Shown here piece by piece: positions 20,288 through 30,552 of a DNA stretch of 64,000 nt. The notes below the pieces were generated by a model that saw nothing but the letters and a program-made list of their open reading frames with translations, was not told where the DNA came from and did not search any database. Made by a program: the position numbers and the translations under genes. Numbering within the stretch: the stretch's first letter is position 1; every line of letters starts with the position of its first letter. Source of the stretch: Glaciimonas sp. CA11.2 (GTDB lineage: Bacteria; Pseudomonadota; Gammaproteobacteria; Burkholderiales; Burkholderiaceae_D); the NCBI RefSeq assembly GCF_034314045.1, contig NZ_JAVIWL010000001.1, positions 2,232,001 to 2,296,000 of the forward strand, written 5' to 3'.

Positions 20288-21814
20288 ATGAATTACATCG
20301 GCAAACATGTTCTGGTGCTGGGCTTGGGTGAGTCGGGACTGGCAATGGCATTGTGGCTAGCGCGCTGCGGGGCCACGCTGCGCATCGCTGATACGCGCGA
20401 TGCGCCTGAGCGTTTACAGCAATTGCTGCAGGCGGTTCCTGATGTTGAGTTTGTGGGTGGCGTCGAAGATGGCAGATTCAATCCTTTGCTTTTAGACGGC
20501 ATCGATTTTGCCGCAGTAAGTCCAGGTCTGGTACCGGACGCGGAGTTGAAAGACATCATTCCGGCGGCCTTGCTCGCCGAAATTCCTGTGTGGGGAGAAA
20601 TTGAACTCTTCGCCCAAGCGCTGGCAGCTTTGCGTGAAAGTCAGGAATATCACCCGAAAGTGATCGCCATCACTGGCACTAACGGCAAAACCACGGTGAC
20701 CAGTCTGACCGGTTTGCTATGTCAACGATCAGGTTTAACTGTACAGGTCGCAGGTAATATCAGCCCTGCTGCATTGGATGTTTTGCGCACCGCTTTGGAT
20801 ACGGAAACTTTGCCGCAAGCATGGGTATTGGAGTTATCCAGTTTTCAGTTGCACACCACTTATAGTTTGCAAGCGGATGTGGCAACAGTATTAAACGTGA
20901 CCCAGGATCATCTCGACTGGCATGGCGAGATGGCGGCTTATGTTGGAGACAAGGCACGCATTTTCGGCGAAAACACACTTCGTGTTTTGAATCGTGACGA
21001 TCCAATCGTCATGAAAATGGCCGACGCCACCAGCATTACCTTTGGTGTTGATGAGCCGGATAAGGCGAATTGTTTTGGCTTGACCAATGAGAACGGCATG
21101 CAATGGTTAGTGGTGGCTTCCGAGGTCGCAGAAGAAACTGAAAAGAAACGTGGAAAGAAGCATCAGGTCGAAGCATTGCCCATCAGTATCAAGCGCTTGA
21201 TGCCAGCCGATGCCTTGCGGATTCGTGGTCAGCATAATGCCGCCAATGCATTAGCGGCTCTGGCTTTAGGGCGAGCGATCGGTTTGCCATTTGCCTCGCT
21301 GTTGCACGGTTTGCGTGAATACCGTGGCGAACCACATCGAGTGGAGTTGGTCGCCAGTATTGACGGCGTTGAGTATTACGACGACAGCAAAGGCACTAAC
21401 GTTGGCGCTACTGTTGCTGCCCTTAATGGTTTAGGGCGCGGACCCGACGGCGGTGCCAGCGCGAACCGGTTGGTTTTGATCGCGGGCGGTGACGGCAAAG
21501 GACAAGACTTTACCCCGATTGCAGAACCATTAGCGCGTTATGGACGGGCGCTGGTGTTGATTGGTCGCGATGCCGATGCGATTCGCCATGCGGTCAACAG
21601 CGAACTGCTGGCCGCCGGAATCGATATCGTCGATTGCGATACGTTGGAGCAAGCGGTGCAACGTGCTGCTGAGCTTGCGCATGCTGGTGATGCAGTGTTG
21701 TTGTCACCGGCGTGCGCCAGCCTCGACATGTTCCGCAATTATGCGCACCGTGCTGAGGTGTTCGTGGCTGAAGTGCGCGAACTGGCATTGGCACGTGGCG
21801 AGGTAAGCTTATGA
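20288..21814 (+). CDS. murD: UDP-MurNAc-L-alanine:D-glutamate ligase
   Basis: Adds D-glutamate to UDP-MurNAc-L-Ala. It has the N-terminal Rossmann-like domain ([12 protein letters not shown]), the P-loop [11 protein letters not shown] and the C-terminal [13 protein letters not shown] block. The 508 residues exceed the E. coli enzyme (438); an extra lysine/glutamate-rich insert follows [14 protein letters not shown] near residue 275, a variation seen in betaproteobacterial MurD. It begins 8 bp after mraY and overlaps ftsW by four bases. Confidence 0.96.
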   Translation: MNYIGKHVLVLGLGESGLAMALWLARCGATLRIADTRDAPERLQQLLQAVPDVEFVGGVEDGRFNPLLLDGIDFAAVSPGLVPDAELKDIIPAALLAEIPVWGEIELFAQALAALRESQEYHPKVIAITGTNGKTTVTSLTGLLCQRSGLTVQVAGNISPAALDVLRTALDTETLPQAWVLELSSFQLHTTYSLQADVATVLNVTQDHLDWHGEMAAYVGDKARIFGENTLRVLNRDDPIVMKMADATSITFGVDEPDKANCFGLTNENGMQWLVVASEVAEETEKKRGKKHQVEALPISIKRLMPADALRIRGQHNAANALAALALGRAIGLPFASLLHGLREYRGEPHRVELVASIDGVEYYDDSKGTNVGATVAALNGLGRGPDGGASANRLVLIAGGDGKGQDFTPIAEPLARYGRALVLIGRDADAIRHAVNSELLAAGIDIVDCDTLEQAVQRAAELAHAGDAVLLSPACASLDMFRNYAHRAEVFVAEVRELALARGEVSL

Positions 21815-23076
21815 AATTCGCATTCCCATTCTTTTTAGGGAGTAGCGATAAGTCTGCGGAAAAGCCGCGGGCACCAGTTTCACCTATTCCTGCTCGTGCA
21901 CGTTCTGTCGATGGCATGAAGCCGGGCATTCAGCGTTCAAAAATGATGGAGTACGACCAACCGCTGGTGTGGGTCGTGGTGTTGTTGATGTTGCTTGGTC
22001 TGGTAATGGTGTATTCGGCTTCTATCGCGTTACCGGATTCGCCTAAATATGCGAGCTACAAAAGTTATAACTTCTTGCTCCGTCAGGCAATTTTTATCTG
22101 CGTTTCTATGGTCGCAGGGTTTGTGACGTTTCGTATTCGTATCGCCACGTGGCAACGTTGGGCGCCCTATTTGTTTGTGATTACGTTGGTATTGCTGGCG
22201 ATGGTATTGGTGCCCGGGTTAGGTAAGGGCGTCAACGGTGCCAAACGCTGGCTCTCGTTTCGCGTCTTTAATTTGCAGCCGTCGGAATTAATGAAGCTGT
22301 TCATCGTCCTCTATGCCGCCAACTATACCGTGCGCAAACAAGAGGTGATGCATAAGTTGACTAAAGGTTTCTTACCGATGACGGCAGCCGTCGGCGTGGT
22401 GGGACTATTGCTGATGTTGGAGCCAGATCTTGGCGCACTCGGTGTAATCGTCTGCATTGCAATGGGGATTTTATTTTTAGGCGGCATTAACGGGATTTGG
22501 TTCGGCGGTATTACAGCGATGCTGGCCGTGATGTTTTCGATGGTGATCTGGTTGTCACCATGGCGTCGAGAACGGATTTTCGCTTACTTGAATCCATGGG
22601 ATCAAGACAATGCTTTAGGCAAGGCATACCAACTGTCGCATTCCTTGATTGCGTTTGGGCGTGGCGAAATATTCGGCGTCGGGCTTGGTGCCAGCGTTGA
22701 AAAATTACATTATTTGCCGGAAGCGCACACCGACTTCTTGCTGGCAGTGATTGGTGAAGAACTCGGTTTTGTTGGTGTGCTGGTAGTGGTGATGATGTTT
22801 TATTGGATCATCAAGCGTGCCTTTGAAATCGGCCGTCAGGCGATCGCCATGGAGCAGGTTTTTGCCGGATTGACTGCCAAAGGTATCGGTATTTGGATCG
22901 GTGTGCAGACATTTATTAACATGGGCGTCAATCTGGGTTTGTTACCGACTAAAGGATTGACGTTGCCGCTGATGAGTTACGGCGGATCAGGTGTCTTGAT
23001 TAATTGTATTGGGTTGGCGATTTTGTTGAGAATTGATTACGAGAATAGAGTCATGATGCGCGGGGGGCGGCAATGA
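21811..23076 (+). CDS. ftsW: Septal peptidoglycan glycosyltransferase FtsW
   Basis: SEDS-family polymerase that works with FtsI at the septum. The 421-residue protein has a roughly 50-residue cytoplasmic N-terminal tail followed by about ten membrane segments. Typical blocks are [55 protein letters not shown] and the C-terminal [12 protein letters not shown]. It overlaps murD and murG by four bases each. Confidence 0.97.
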   Translation: MKFAFPFFLGSSDKSAEKPRAPVSPIPARARSVDGMKPGIQRSKMMEYDQPLVWVVVLLMLLGLVMVYSASIALPDSPKYASYKSYNFLLRQAIFICVSMVAGFVTFRIRIATWQRWAPYLFVITLVLLAMVLVPGLGKGVNGAKRWLSFRVFNLQPSELMKLFIVLYAANYTVRKQEVMHKLTKGFLPMTAAVGVVGLLLMLEPDLGALGVIVCIAMGILFLGGINGIWFGGITAMLAVMFSMVIWLSPWRRERIFAYLNPWDQDNALGKAYQLSHSLIAFGRGEIFGVGLGASVEKLHYLPEAHTDFLLAVIGEELGFVGVLVVVMMFYWIIKRAFEIGRQAIAMEQVFAGLTAKGIGIWIGVQTFINMGVNLGLLPTKGLTLPLMSYGGSGVLINCIGLAILLRIDYENRVMMRGGRQ

Positions 23077-24164
23077 AAAAATTGCTCATCATGGCCGCTG
23101 GTACTGGCGGACATATTTTCCCCGGTTTAGCGATTGCCGACACGATGCGGCAACGTGGCTGGCAGGTAACGTGGCTCGGAACGACGCATGGCATGGAGGG
23201 CGATCTGGTGCCGCAGCATGGTATCGAGATGGATCGTATTGCGTTTTCTGGATTACGCGGAAAAGGCCTTGCGCATTCATTGCGTGGCGTGTGGCGGTTA
23301 CTGGCCAGCTTTCCAGCCTGTTTTAGCTTCATTGGCCGACGTAAGCCCGACGTTATTCTCGGTATGGGCGGTTACGTCACCGTGCCGGGAGGAGTGATGG
23401 CACGGTTGCGTAAGGTGCCGTTAGTGTTGGTGAATGCGGATGCAGGGCTGTTGTTGTCAAATAAAGTATTGGCGCCTTTAGCGCAGCGTGTTTTGTTTGG
23501 ATTTCCGGCAGAATTTGGTGCCGCAGCCAATAAGGCGCTGGTCACAGGCAATCCTGTGCGTCAGGAAATCATGCAATTGCCTTTGCCAGAGCAACGTTAT
23601 AGCGGTCGTATCGGCCCGCTGCGGTTACTCGTAGTGGGCGGCAGCTTGGGCGCTAAGGCGCTCAATGATTGTTTGCCGGCAGCATTGGCGCTGATCCCGC
23701 TGGAATCGCGACCAAGTGTGACGCATCAATCTGGCAAGCAGCATATTGCAACCTTGCAAGCGGCCTACAAAGCGGCCGGCGTCGCAGCCGAAGTGGTGGC
23801 TTTTATTGACGATATGCCACGGCGCTATGCTGATGCCGATCTGGTGGTCTGTCGTGCTGGTGCGATTACGATTTCGGAATTGACGGCGGCGGGCGTTGCT
23901 AGTGTGTTGATCCCGCTGGTGGCTTCGACCACTTCGCATCAGCGTGACAACGCCAAGTGGATGGCGACAAAACAAGCGGCAATTCATCTGCCGCAAAACG
24001 ATTTAAGTAAAGAGCGCTTGTCTGGTTTGTTGATGCGCATGACGCGTCAAGATTGTCAGGCAATGGCGCAGGCAGCCTACGAGAACGGCCGCCGCGATGC
24101 AAATCAAACCATCGCGCAGGTCCTTGAAGAATATGTAAGCACGGAAAGTAGTCATGAAACATAA
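23073..24164 (+). CDS. murG: UDP-GlcNAc:lipid I N-acetylglucosaminyltransferase
   Basis: Peripheral membrane GT-B glycosyltransferase that makes lipid II. The N-terminal glycine-rich [15 protein letters not shown] loop, the [10 protein letters not shown] loop and the C-terminal [12 protein letters not shown] nucleotide-binding block are present. Length 363 is usual. It overlaps ftsW by four bases, and its end overlaps the murC start by 11 bases. Confidence 0.97.
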   Translation: MKKLLIMAAGTGGHIFPGLAIADTMRQRGWQVTWLGTTHGMEGDLVPQHGIEMDRIAFSGLRGKGLAHSLRGVWRLLASFPACFSFIGRRKPDVILGMGGYVTVPGGVMARLRKVPLVLVNADAGLLLSNKVLAPLAQRVLFGFPAEFGAAANKALVTGNPVRQEIMQLPLPEQRYSGRIGPLRLLVVGGSLGAKALNDCLPAALALIPLESRPSVTHQSGKQHIATLQAAYKAAGVAAEVVAFIDDMPRRYADADLVVCRAGAITISELTAAGVASVLIPLVASTTSHQRDNAKWMATKQAAIHLPQNDLSKERLSGLLMRMTRQDCQAMAQAAYENGRRDANQTIAQVLEEYVSTESSHET

Positions 24165-25563
24165 AGTAAAAAATATTCATTTTGTCGGTATCGGCGGCTC
24201 AGGAATGAGCGGTATTGCTGAGGTGTTGTTAAATCTTGGCTACACCGTGTCCGGCTCCGATCTCGGCAGCAACGACGCCACGCGTCGACTGGCTAAACTT
24301 GGCGCTAAGGTCATCTTGGGCCACGCCGCCGAAAATATTCAAAACGCTAACGCCATTGTCACCTCGACGGCTGTAAAAGAAGACAATCCGGAGGTTGTTG
24401 CCGGTCGCGAAAAGCATATTCCTATCGTGCCACGTGCCGTCATGTTGGCAGAATTGATGCGCCTCAAGCGCGGCATCGCGATTGCCGGTACGCACGGCAA
24501 AACGACCACGACAAGTCTGGTTGCCAGTGTGCTGGCTGAAGGCGGTCTTGACCCGACTTTTGTTATCGGCGGTCGGCTTACCAGCGCCGGAGCCAATGCC
24601 AAATTAGGTTCAGGCGATTTCATCGTGGCCGAGGCGGACGAGTCGGATGCTTCATTTTTGAACTTGTCCCCGGTGATTGAAGTCATTACCAACATCGATG
24701 CCGATCATATGGAAACCTATGATCACGATTTCAACAAGTTGAAGCAGGCCTTTGTTGAGTTCACGCAGAGGTTGCCATTTTATGGTGTTGCGGTGCTATG
24801 CATAGATGATGCAAATGTGCGCGACATCATGCCGCAGATTTCCAAGCCAATCACCACCTATGGCTTCCATGAGGAAGCTCAAGTGCGGGCGATTGATGCC
24901 AGGCCGGTTGCCGGGCATATGGAATTTACCGTGATTCAGGATGGCTATGCACCAATGCCGATCAGTCTCAATCAGCCCGGCATGCATAACGTGCAAAATG
25001 CGTGTGCCGCAGTGGCGATTGCGCGTGAACTCGGCGTTGCCGATGGCGCGATCCAAAAAGCGTTAACGGAGTTTCATGGCGTTGGTCGCCGCTTTACCCG
25101 ATATGGTGAAATCTCGGTTCCCGCCACGGATACGCAGCCTGCCGGCACGTATGCATTGGTTGACGATTATGGTCATCATCCGGTCGAAACGACGGCGACT
25201 ATTTCGGCGGCGCGTGGTGCTTATCCGGGCCGGAGACTCGTATTAGCATTTCAGCCGCATCGCTATACCCGGACCCGCGATTTGTTCGAAGACTTCGTCA
25301 AGGTGTTGTCCACCGTCGATGTACTCGTGCTGGCAGAAGTTTATGCTGCCGGAGAAACGCCTCTTGTGGCGGCGGATGGACGTGCATTGGCCCATGCGTT
25401 ACGCGTGGCAGGAATGGCTGAACTGGTATTTGTTGAGAAAATTGCGGATATGCACGCGGCGATTGTCAACATAGTACGCGATGGCGACGTTGTGATGACA
25501 ATGGGTGCAGGTTCTATCAGCAGCGTACCCGCGCAACTGGTCAATCAAACTGCATCCGACTAA
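24154..25563 (+). CDS. murC: UDP-N-acetylmuramate:L-alanine ligase
   Basis: First Mur ligase, adding L-Ala to UDP-MurNAc. The [16 protein letters not shown] start, the P-loop [13 protein letters not shown] and the DDYGHHPVE block are diagnostic. The 469-residue length is normal. The start lies inside the end of murG. After murC there is a 135-bp gap before ddlB, the first real gap in the cluster, where an internal promoter may lie. Confidence 0.97.
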   Translation: MKHKVKNIHFVGIGGSGMSGIAEVLLNLGYTVSGSDLGSNDATRRLAKLGAKVILGHAAENIQNANAIVTSTAVKEDNPEVVAGREKHIPIVPRAVMLAELMRLKRGIAIAGTHGKTTTTSLVASVLAEGGLDPTFVIGGRLTSAGANAKLGSGDFIVAEADESDASFLNLSPVIEVITNIDADHMETYDHDFNKLKQAFVEFTQRLPFYGVAVLCIDDANVRDIMPQISKPITTYGFHEEAQVRAIDARPVAGHMEFTVIQDGYAPMPISLNQPGMHNVQNACAAVAIARELGVADGAIQKALTEFHGVGRRFTRYGEISVPATDTQPAGTYALVDDYGHHPVETTATISAARGAYPGRRLVLAFQPHRYTRTRDLFEDFVKVLSTVDVLVLAEVYAAGETPLVAADGRALAHALRVAGMAELVFVEKIADMHAAIVNIVRDGDVVMTMGAGSISSVPAQLVNQTASD

Positions 25564-25701
25564 GATTTTTAGAATTGTTTTGTGTTTTGATGCGTATTTT
25601 GGGATCGCTCGGATGAATAAGATATGCGTAACATAGTAAGCGAGATACATTAGCAATACGGTCAAAAACATACTGAGTAATACAGCGATAGTGAGCAAGT
25701 G

Positions 25702-26688
25702 ATGAGTACAAAATCTATGACCAAGCAATTCGGAAAAGTCGGCGTCCTGTTCGGCGGGCGATCGGCTGAGCGCGAAGTATCTAAAATGTCCGGCAACGGC
25801 GTTGTGCTGGCACTCAAAAACCAGGGCGTTGATGCGCACCTGTTCGATCCGGCTGAACGTAGTCTGGCGGAATTGGCCGCTGAAAAATTTGATCGCGTCT
25901 TCATTGCGTTGCACGGCCGCTTTGGCGAAGACGGCACGCTTCAAGGAGCGCTGGAACAACTCGGTATTCCTTACACCGGTCCGGGCGTGATGGCATCTGC
26001 GATTGCGATGGATAAGGTAATGAGCAAGCGCGTCTGGCAGAGTCTCGATTTGCCAACACCACGTTTTCTTGTCCTGGATTCCGCGAGTGTATCGAGCGAC
26101 GAGCTGCGTCAATTGCCGGATGCGCTTGGCTTGCCATTGATGCTCAAAGCCCCGCATGAAGGTTCGACAATTGGCATCAGCAAGGTAACCGGTTACGCAG
26201 ACATTGATGCTGGTTTCGCCTTGTGTGCAAAATACGATGAAGTGGTCCTCGCAGAAGAATTTATCAGCGGACGCGAGTTGACTGTGCCAGTGTTGGGCGC
26301 AGGTCGGACCGCGCGCGCGTTACCCATCGTAGAAATCCGTGCACCGGATGGTAACTATGATTATCAGCACAAATATTTTACCAATGACACTACCTATTTA
26401 TGTCCGGCGCCGTTAGACGACGTATTGACGCAGCGCATACAGTCATTAGCGGTACAGGCTTTCAATGCACTTGGTTGCAAGGGGTGGGCAAGGGTTGATT
26501 TTATGTTACGGGATAGCGACAACGCCCCGTTCATTTTAGAAATCAATACATCGCCGGGGATGACAAGCCACTCGCTGGTGCCGATGTCAGCCAAGCAGGA
26601 TGGATCAAGTTACGAAGAATTATGTGTGGAAATACTGGCGTCAGCATCACTGGAATTGCGGCACGAGAGCAACGAGACGCCAATCTGA
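25702..26688 (+). CDS. ddlB: D-alanine:D-alanine ligase
   Basis: ATP-grasp enzyme making the D-Ala-D-Ala dipeptide used by MurF. It has the VGVLFGGRSAEREVS start, the ALHGRFGEDG block, the KAPHEGSTIGI ATP loop and the metal-binding FILEINTSPGMT. I prefer ATG 25702 over the adjacent GTG 25699. The ribosome binding site is weak in either case. The length of 328 residues is typical of DdlB. Confidence 0.95.
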   Translation: MSTKSMTKQFGKVGVLFGGRSAEREVSKMSGNGVVLALKNQGVDAHLFDPAERSLAELAAEKFDRVFIALHGRFGEDGTLQGALEQLGIPYTGPGVMASAIAMDKVMSKRVWQSLDLPTPRFLVLDSASVSSDELRQLPDALGLPLMLKAPHEGSTIGISKVTGYADIDAGFALCAKYDEVVLAEEFISGRELTVPVLGAGRTARALPIVEIRAPDGNYDYQHKYFTNDTTYLCPAPLDDVLTQRIQSLAVQAFNALGCKGWARVDFMLRDSDNAPFILEINTSPGMTSHSLVPMSAKQDGSSYEELCVEILASASLELRHESNETPI

Positions 26689-26764
26689 AAAGGTTGATAT
26701 TTCGGTCAGGACACATTTTAACGAATTTAATACGTAGCAAATACGAGCGATAAAGATAGCAATT

Positions 26765-27529
26765 ATGTGGCAAGACATCAAAATATTGAACGTAACTTCC
26801 AATGCCCTGATTGGGCTGGTTTTGCTCGTCTTGTTAGCCTCCGGTGTATGGTGGCTGGCCCAACGGCCTATGTTTACGTTAAAGGTTATCCGGGTTGAGG
26901 GAGCGGGGCAAGGCGAGATACGTCGGGTTAATCCATTGACGATTCGTGCCAGTGCTTTGCCGCGAATTAAAGGTAATTTTTTTACAGCGAATCTGGATGC
27001 GGTACGCGTAGCGTTTGAGTCGGTTCCATGGGTACGCAAGGCCTCGGTGCAACGCGAATGGCCGAACCAATTGGTCGTCACGATTGAGGAACACCAGCCA
27101 TTAGGCACGTGGGACGACGATGGACGGTTGTTATCGGTTAAAGGTGATTTGTTTATTGCCAATCTGGATGAGGCAGAAGAGGACGGCGATCTGTTGAAAT
27201 TTGGTGGTCCAATCGGTAGTGAGAAAGACGTTCTTGCACGATTCATGGATTTCAAGAAATGGTTTGCGCCGCTCAAATTAACACCTACAGATGTGGAGCT
27301 TTCTCCGCGTTATGCATGGAGCGTTAAATTGGATAACGGTATGACCGTGGCGCTTGGGCGGGAACAAAACAAGGCAACCTTGCAGGATCGTGTTGGCCGG
27401 TTGGTTGAGATTTATCCGCAGTTGTTGTCGCGTTTGCAGGACCGGATTGAAAGTGTGGATATGCGTTATCCGAATGGTCTGGCGTTAAAGGCGAGTGGCC
27501 TTGGTGCTGGATTGGGAAATAAAAAATAA
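26765..27529 (+). CDS. ftsQ: Cell division protein FtsQ
   Basis: Bitopic divisome assembly protein. A short cytoplasmic N-terminus precedes a membrane segment (about residues 17-36), then a POTRA domain (FTLKVIRVEG through VQREWPNQLVVTIEE) and the beta domain. At 254 residues it fits the family. It begins 76 bp after ddlB and is followed by ftsA after 13 bp. Confidence 0.94.
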   Translation: MWQDIKILNVTSNALIGLVLLVLLASGVWWLAQRPMFTLKVIRVEGAGQGEIRRVNPLTIRASALPRIKGNFFTANLDAVRVAFESVPWVRKASVQREWPNQLVVTIEEHQPLGTWDDDGRLLSVKGDLFIANLDEAEEDGDLLKFGGPIGSEKDVLARFMDFKKWFAPLKLTPTDVELSPRYAWSVKLDNGMTVALGREQNKATLQDRVGRLVEIYPQLLSRLQDRIESVDMRYPNGLALKASGLGAGLGNKK

Positions 27530-27542
27530 TAAGCGGAATATT

Positions 27543-28775
27543 ATGACTAAAGACGCAAAAAACTTGATCGTTGGCCTTGATATCGGCACTTCCAAAGTGG
27601 TGGCGGTAGTAGCTGAGGTTCTGCCTGATGGACGACACGAAGTGATCGGGCTCGGTCAGCATGAATCCAGAGGCTTGAAAAAAGGGGTAGTGGTTAATAT
27701 TGAGGCCACAGTAGAGTCGATCCAGCGTGCGCTGGAAGAGGCTGAATTGATGGCGGATTGCAAAATCCGCAATGTGTATACCGGTATTGCCGGTAGCCAT
27801 ATACGCAGCTTTAATTCCAGTGGCATGGTGGCGATCAAGGACAAGGAAGTAACGGCAGCAGATGTCTCGCGTGTGATCGAAACAGCGAAGGCTGTCAACA
27901 TTCCGACCGATCAGCAATTGCTGCATACGGTGCCGCAAGAATTTATCGTCGATAGCCAGGACGATGTGCGTGAACCAATCGGGATGAGCGGTATCCGACT
28001 TGAGGTCAAGGTGCATATCGTTACCGGCGCAGTGTCGGCGGTACAAAACATTGTCAAATGTATTCGCCGCTGTGGTTTGGAAGTATCGGACCTGATTTTG
28101 CAGCCAATGGCTTCGGCCGATGCGGTGCTCACTACTGATGAAAAAGAACTTGGCGTCGTGCTGGTTGATATTGGTGGCGGTACAACCGATGTAGCGGTAT
28201 TCACGGAAGGCGCGATTCGGCATACGGCCGTGATCCCGATTGCCGGTGATCAGATCACCAACGATATCGCGATGGCGTTACGGACGCCGACTGCGGAAGC
28301 GGAAGAAATCAAGTTGCGTTACGGCGTCGCAAAACAGATTCTGGCTGATCCGGGCGAAACGTTGGAAGTACCAGGTCTGGGTGATCGCAATTCGCGCACG
28401 CTGTCACGTCAGGCGTTGGCTGCCGTGATTGAACCACGCGTCGAAGAATTATTCGCACTAGTGCATCAAGTTGTGCGTGAGTCGGGGTATGAAGAGGTGC
28501 TCTCTAGCGGCATTGTGTTGACCGGTGGATCGGCACTGATGCCCGGCATGATCGAGCTGGCAGAAGATATCTTTTTGAAGCCAGCACGTTTAGGCACGCC
28601 ACACTACAACGGCCAATTGGCTGACGTGGTGCGCAGTCCGCGTTACGCGACGGTGCTGGGTTTGCTGTTGGAGGCGAAAAAGCAGTATCTGCGTGGCTAT
28701 ATTGTGACGCGTCAGGAAGGCTCTGCGAAGGCAGTCTGGCAACGTATGAAGGAATGGTTTTTAGGGAATTTTTAA
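27543..28775 (+). CDS. ftsA: Cell division protein FtsA
   Basis: Actin-like ATPase that anchors FtsZ to the membrane. The phosphate 1 loop is VGLDIGTSKVVA and phosphate 2 is VLVDIGGGTTDVAVF, with GIVLTGGSALMPG near the end. The C-terminal residues MKEWFLGNF form the amphipathic membrane-targeting helix. The start at ATG 27543 (410 residues) fits the family; the frame is open further upstream but that part overlaps ftsQ. A 220-bp gap follows before ftsZ. Confidence 0.96.
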   Translation: MTKDAKNLIVGLDIGTSKVVAVVAEVLPDGRHEVIGLGQHESRGLKKGVVVNIEATVESIQRALEEAELMADCKIRNVYTGIAGSHIRSFNSSGMVAIKDKEVTAADVSRVIETAKAVNIPTDQQLLHTVPQEFIVDSQDDVREPIGMSGIRLEVKVHIVTGAVSAVQNIVKCIRRCGLEVSDLILQPMASADAVLTTDEKELGVVLVDIGGGTTDVAVFTEGAIRHTAVIPIAGDQITNDIAMALRTPTAEAEEIKLRYGVAKQILADPGETLEVPGLGDRNSRTLSRQALAAVIEPRVEELFALVHQVVRESGYEEVLSSGIVLTGGSALMPGMIELAEDIFLKPARLGTPHYNGQLADVVRSPRYATVLGLLLEAKKQYLRGYIVTRQEGSAKAVWQRMKEWFLGNF

Positions 28776-28807
28776 GTGTTGGAATGTGGTGTAGATGGGG
28801 TCAGACA

Positions 28808-28822
28808 CAACTTCTGAAGTTG
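28808..28822. repeat. Perfect dyad in the ftsA-ftsZ gap
   Basis: CAACTTC-T-GAAGTTG is a perfect 7-bp inverted repeat with a 1-base centre, too tight for an RNA hairpin but suitable as a protein-binding dyad. It directly follows the string TGGGGTCAGACAC (28796-28808), which recalls a dispersed sequence common in proteobacterial genomes. Any role in ftsZ expression is a guess. Confidence 0.5.
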
Positions 28823-28995
28823 CAGTAAAAGGTCGAGGCAGTACAAAGAAGCAAAGTAGAAGCAGCAGATGTGGCAATACATTATTTAAAATTGGCGTGG
28901 TTAATGTTATTTGTGTAACGCGCAGTTGTCAGTTGCTAGGCCTCACACCGCGTGATGCCTATTGACTGGATGCTGCAACTTTATAAGGAAACATC

Positions 28996-30183
28996 ATGGA
29001 AATCGATATACTTGACAATGCAACGCTGGGTACCGTGATTAAAGTCGTTGGCGTCGGTGGCGCTGGTGGCAATGCGGTTCAGCACATGATCAACAAAGGT
29101 GTCTCGGGAGTCGAGTTTATCGCTGCCAACACCGATGCCCAGGCGCTGAAGCACTCCAAAGCGCACAACGTTATCCAGATCGGTGAGACCGGTTTGGGTG
29201 CGGGGATGAAGCCTGAAGTAGGCCGCCAATTAGCGGAAGAGTCACGCGCGCGGATTGAAGATGCGCTGCGTGGTGCGCACATGGTATTTATTGCGGCCGG
29301 TATGGGCGGCGGTACTGGCACCGGTGCCGCGCCAGTCGTCGCACAGATCGCCAAGGAACTTGGCGCGCTGACAGTGGCGGTGGTGTCCAAGCCATTTTCG
29401 TACGAAGGTCAAAAATGCATGGACCTCGCTGACGAAGGCTTGGAAGCGTTATCACAACACGTTGATTCGCTGATCATCATTCTCAATGAAAAACTGGAAG
29501 AGATTTACGAAGACGACAGCATGGTCGAATGGCTGGAACACGCCGATGACGTACTCAACAATGCCGTCGCCGGGATTGCAGAAATCATCAATGTGCCGGG
29601 TCATATCAACGTCGATTTCAATGACGTCAAGACGATCATGGGTGAACAAGGCAAGGCGATGATGGGGACGGCAACTGCGCACGGCGTTGACCGCGCACGT
29701 CTGGCGGCAGAGCAGGCAGTTGCATCGCCATTGCTGGACGGTATCGATCTGTCGGGTGCACGTGGCGTGCTGGTCAACGTCACCGCAAGCCGCAGTCTCA
29801 AAGGTAAAGAAATCAAAGAAGTAATGGCTACCGTTCGTGCGTTTGCTGCACCGGACGCATCGATTGCACAAGGGATCGCTTACGACGAAACCATGGGCGA
29901 CGATATCCGCGTTACCGTGGTCGCAACCGGTCTTGGCCGTGCGCGCAAATCGGTTCAACTGGTGCAGCCACAAATGTTGCGCACGGGAACGCACAACGAG
30001 CCGATGATGCAACACGGTCACGCCAATTCACATTCTGTCGGCCACGGTAGTTCGTCGTTTGACGGGATGAAAGCGCCAGCAGTATGGCGTCGTGAATCTG
30101 CGTCGGACACAGTACGCGCTCTGGAAAAGAATGGCATGGAAACATATGACATTCCGGCTTTCTTGCGCAAACAAGCGGACTAA
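28996..30183 (+). CDS. ftsZ: Cell division protein FtsZ
   Basis: Tubulin-like GTPase forming the Z ring. The GTP-binding signature GGGTGTGAAPV starts near residue 104, and the synergy loop NVDFNDVKTIM is intact. A variable His/Ser/Gly-rich linker (about 335-360) leads to the conserved tail YDIPAFLRKQAD, which binds FtsA, ZipA and ZapD. The 395-residue length is usual. AAGGA precedes the ATG. The gene ends inside the first unit of a 13-bp tandem repeat and is followed by a strong terminator. Confidence 0.97.
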   Translation: MEIDILDNATLGTVIKVVGVGGAGGNAVQHMINKGVSGVEFIAANTDAQALKHSKAHNVIQIGETGLGAGMKPEVGRQLAEESRARIEDALRGAHMVFIAAGMGGGTGTGAAPVVAQIAKELGALTVAVVSKPFSYEGQKCMDLADEGLEALSQHVDSLIIILNEKLEEIYEDDSMVEWLEHADDVLNNAVAGIAEIINVPGHINVDFNDVKTIMGEQGKAMMGTATAHGVDRARLAAEQAVASPLLDGIDLSGARGVLVNVTASRSLKGKEIKEVMATVRAFAAPDASIAQGIAYDETMGDDIRVTVVATGLGRARKSVQLVQPQMLRTGTHNEPMMQHGHANSHSVGHGSSSFDGMKAPAVWRRESASDTVRALEKNGMETYDIPAFLRKQAD

Positions 30184-30210
30184 GCAAGCCGACTAAGCAA
30201 GCGGACTAAC
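30172..30210 (+). repeat. Triplicate 13-bp tandem repeat across the ftsZ stop codon
   Basis: Three adjacent 13-bp units (30172-30184, 30185-30197, 30198-30210) of the form CAAGCSGACTAAG differ by one or two bases. The first unit contains the last FtsZ codons and the stop codon. The unit resembles the tandem duplication behind purH (shared core GACTAAG and the same period). Confidence 0.85.
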
Positions 30211-30335
30211 CGAAAATGGCTATTGTTATTTGAAGCAAGACCAGTCAACGGTTGGTAGCGGTTTGTCCGCCAGGAAACGTTGACTGTAAATCGCTTCAAC
30301 CTCTGCAGAAATGTGGGGAACAAGGCATACTTTAG

Positions 30336-30369
30336 AACGTCGCGACCTTTTTGGCGCGGCGTTTTTTTT
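30336..30369 (+). terminator. Rho-independent terminator of the dcw cluster
   Basis: AACGTCGCG pairs with CGCGGCGTT (one G-U pair), the stem is extended by CC/GG after a bulge, and the loop is TTTTT. The stem is followed by a run of T. It closes the ftsZ transcription unit. Confidence 0.85.
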
Positions 30370-30400
30370 AATCTTTTTATTTAAATATTAAGATTAAAAA
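30365..30400. repeat. AT-rich 11-bp inverted repeat after ftsZ
   Basis: TTTTTAATCTT (30365-30375) and AAGATTAAAAA (30390-30400) are exact inverse complements separated by 14 bases. The left arm begins in the T tract of the ftsZ terminator. It could be a second, weak terminator or an operator for the peroxiredoxin gene. Confidence 0.6.
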
Positions 30401-30552
30401 TTTAAGAATAAAAAAACAGACGGTAGTTCGTTGAGTGTAAGAATTCAGCGGATAAAGTGTTAATAGATTATTTGGCTGCGCCATAAAGTGGCGAGCAATT
30501 CTTATCCATTTTGTAGTACCAATAAAACCACCCAGATATAAGGACAATCATC

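Larger units (their letters stand above)
30184..30552. other. Intergenic region between ftsZ and the peroxiredoxin gene
   Basis: The 369 bp hold the end of the 13-bp repeat array, a Rho-independent terminator (30336-30369), an AT-rich 11-bp inverted repeat (30365-30375 with 30390-30400) and a possible promoter for the next gene (TTGAGT 30431-30436, 16 bp, TAAAGT 30453-30458). No coding frame is convincing. Confidence 0.6.

Noticed and set aside
29452..30021. Long antisense ORF inside ftsZ (189 codons)
   Set aside because: It is a shadow of the ftsZ codon pattern, Cys- and His-rich with no family likeness. Similar shadows over ftsA, purH and murG were also dropped.
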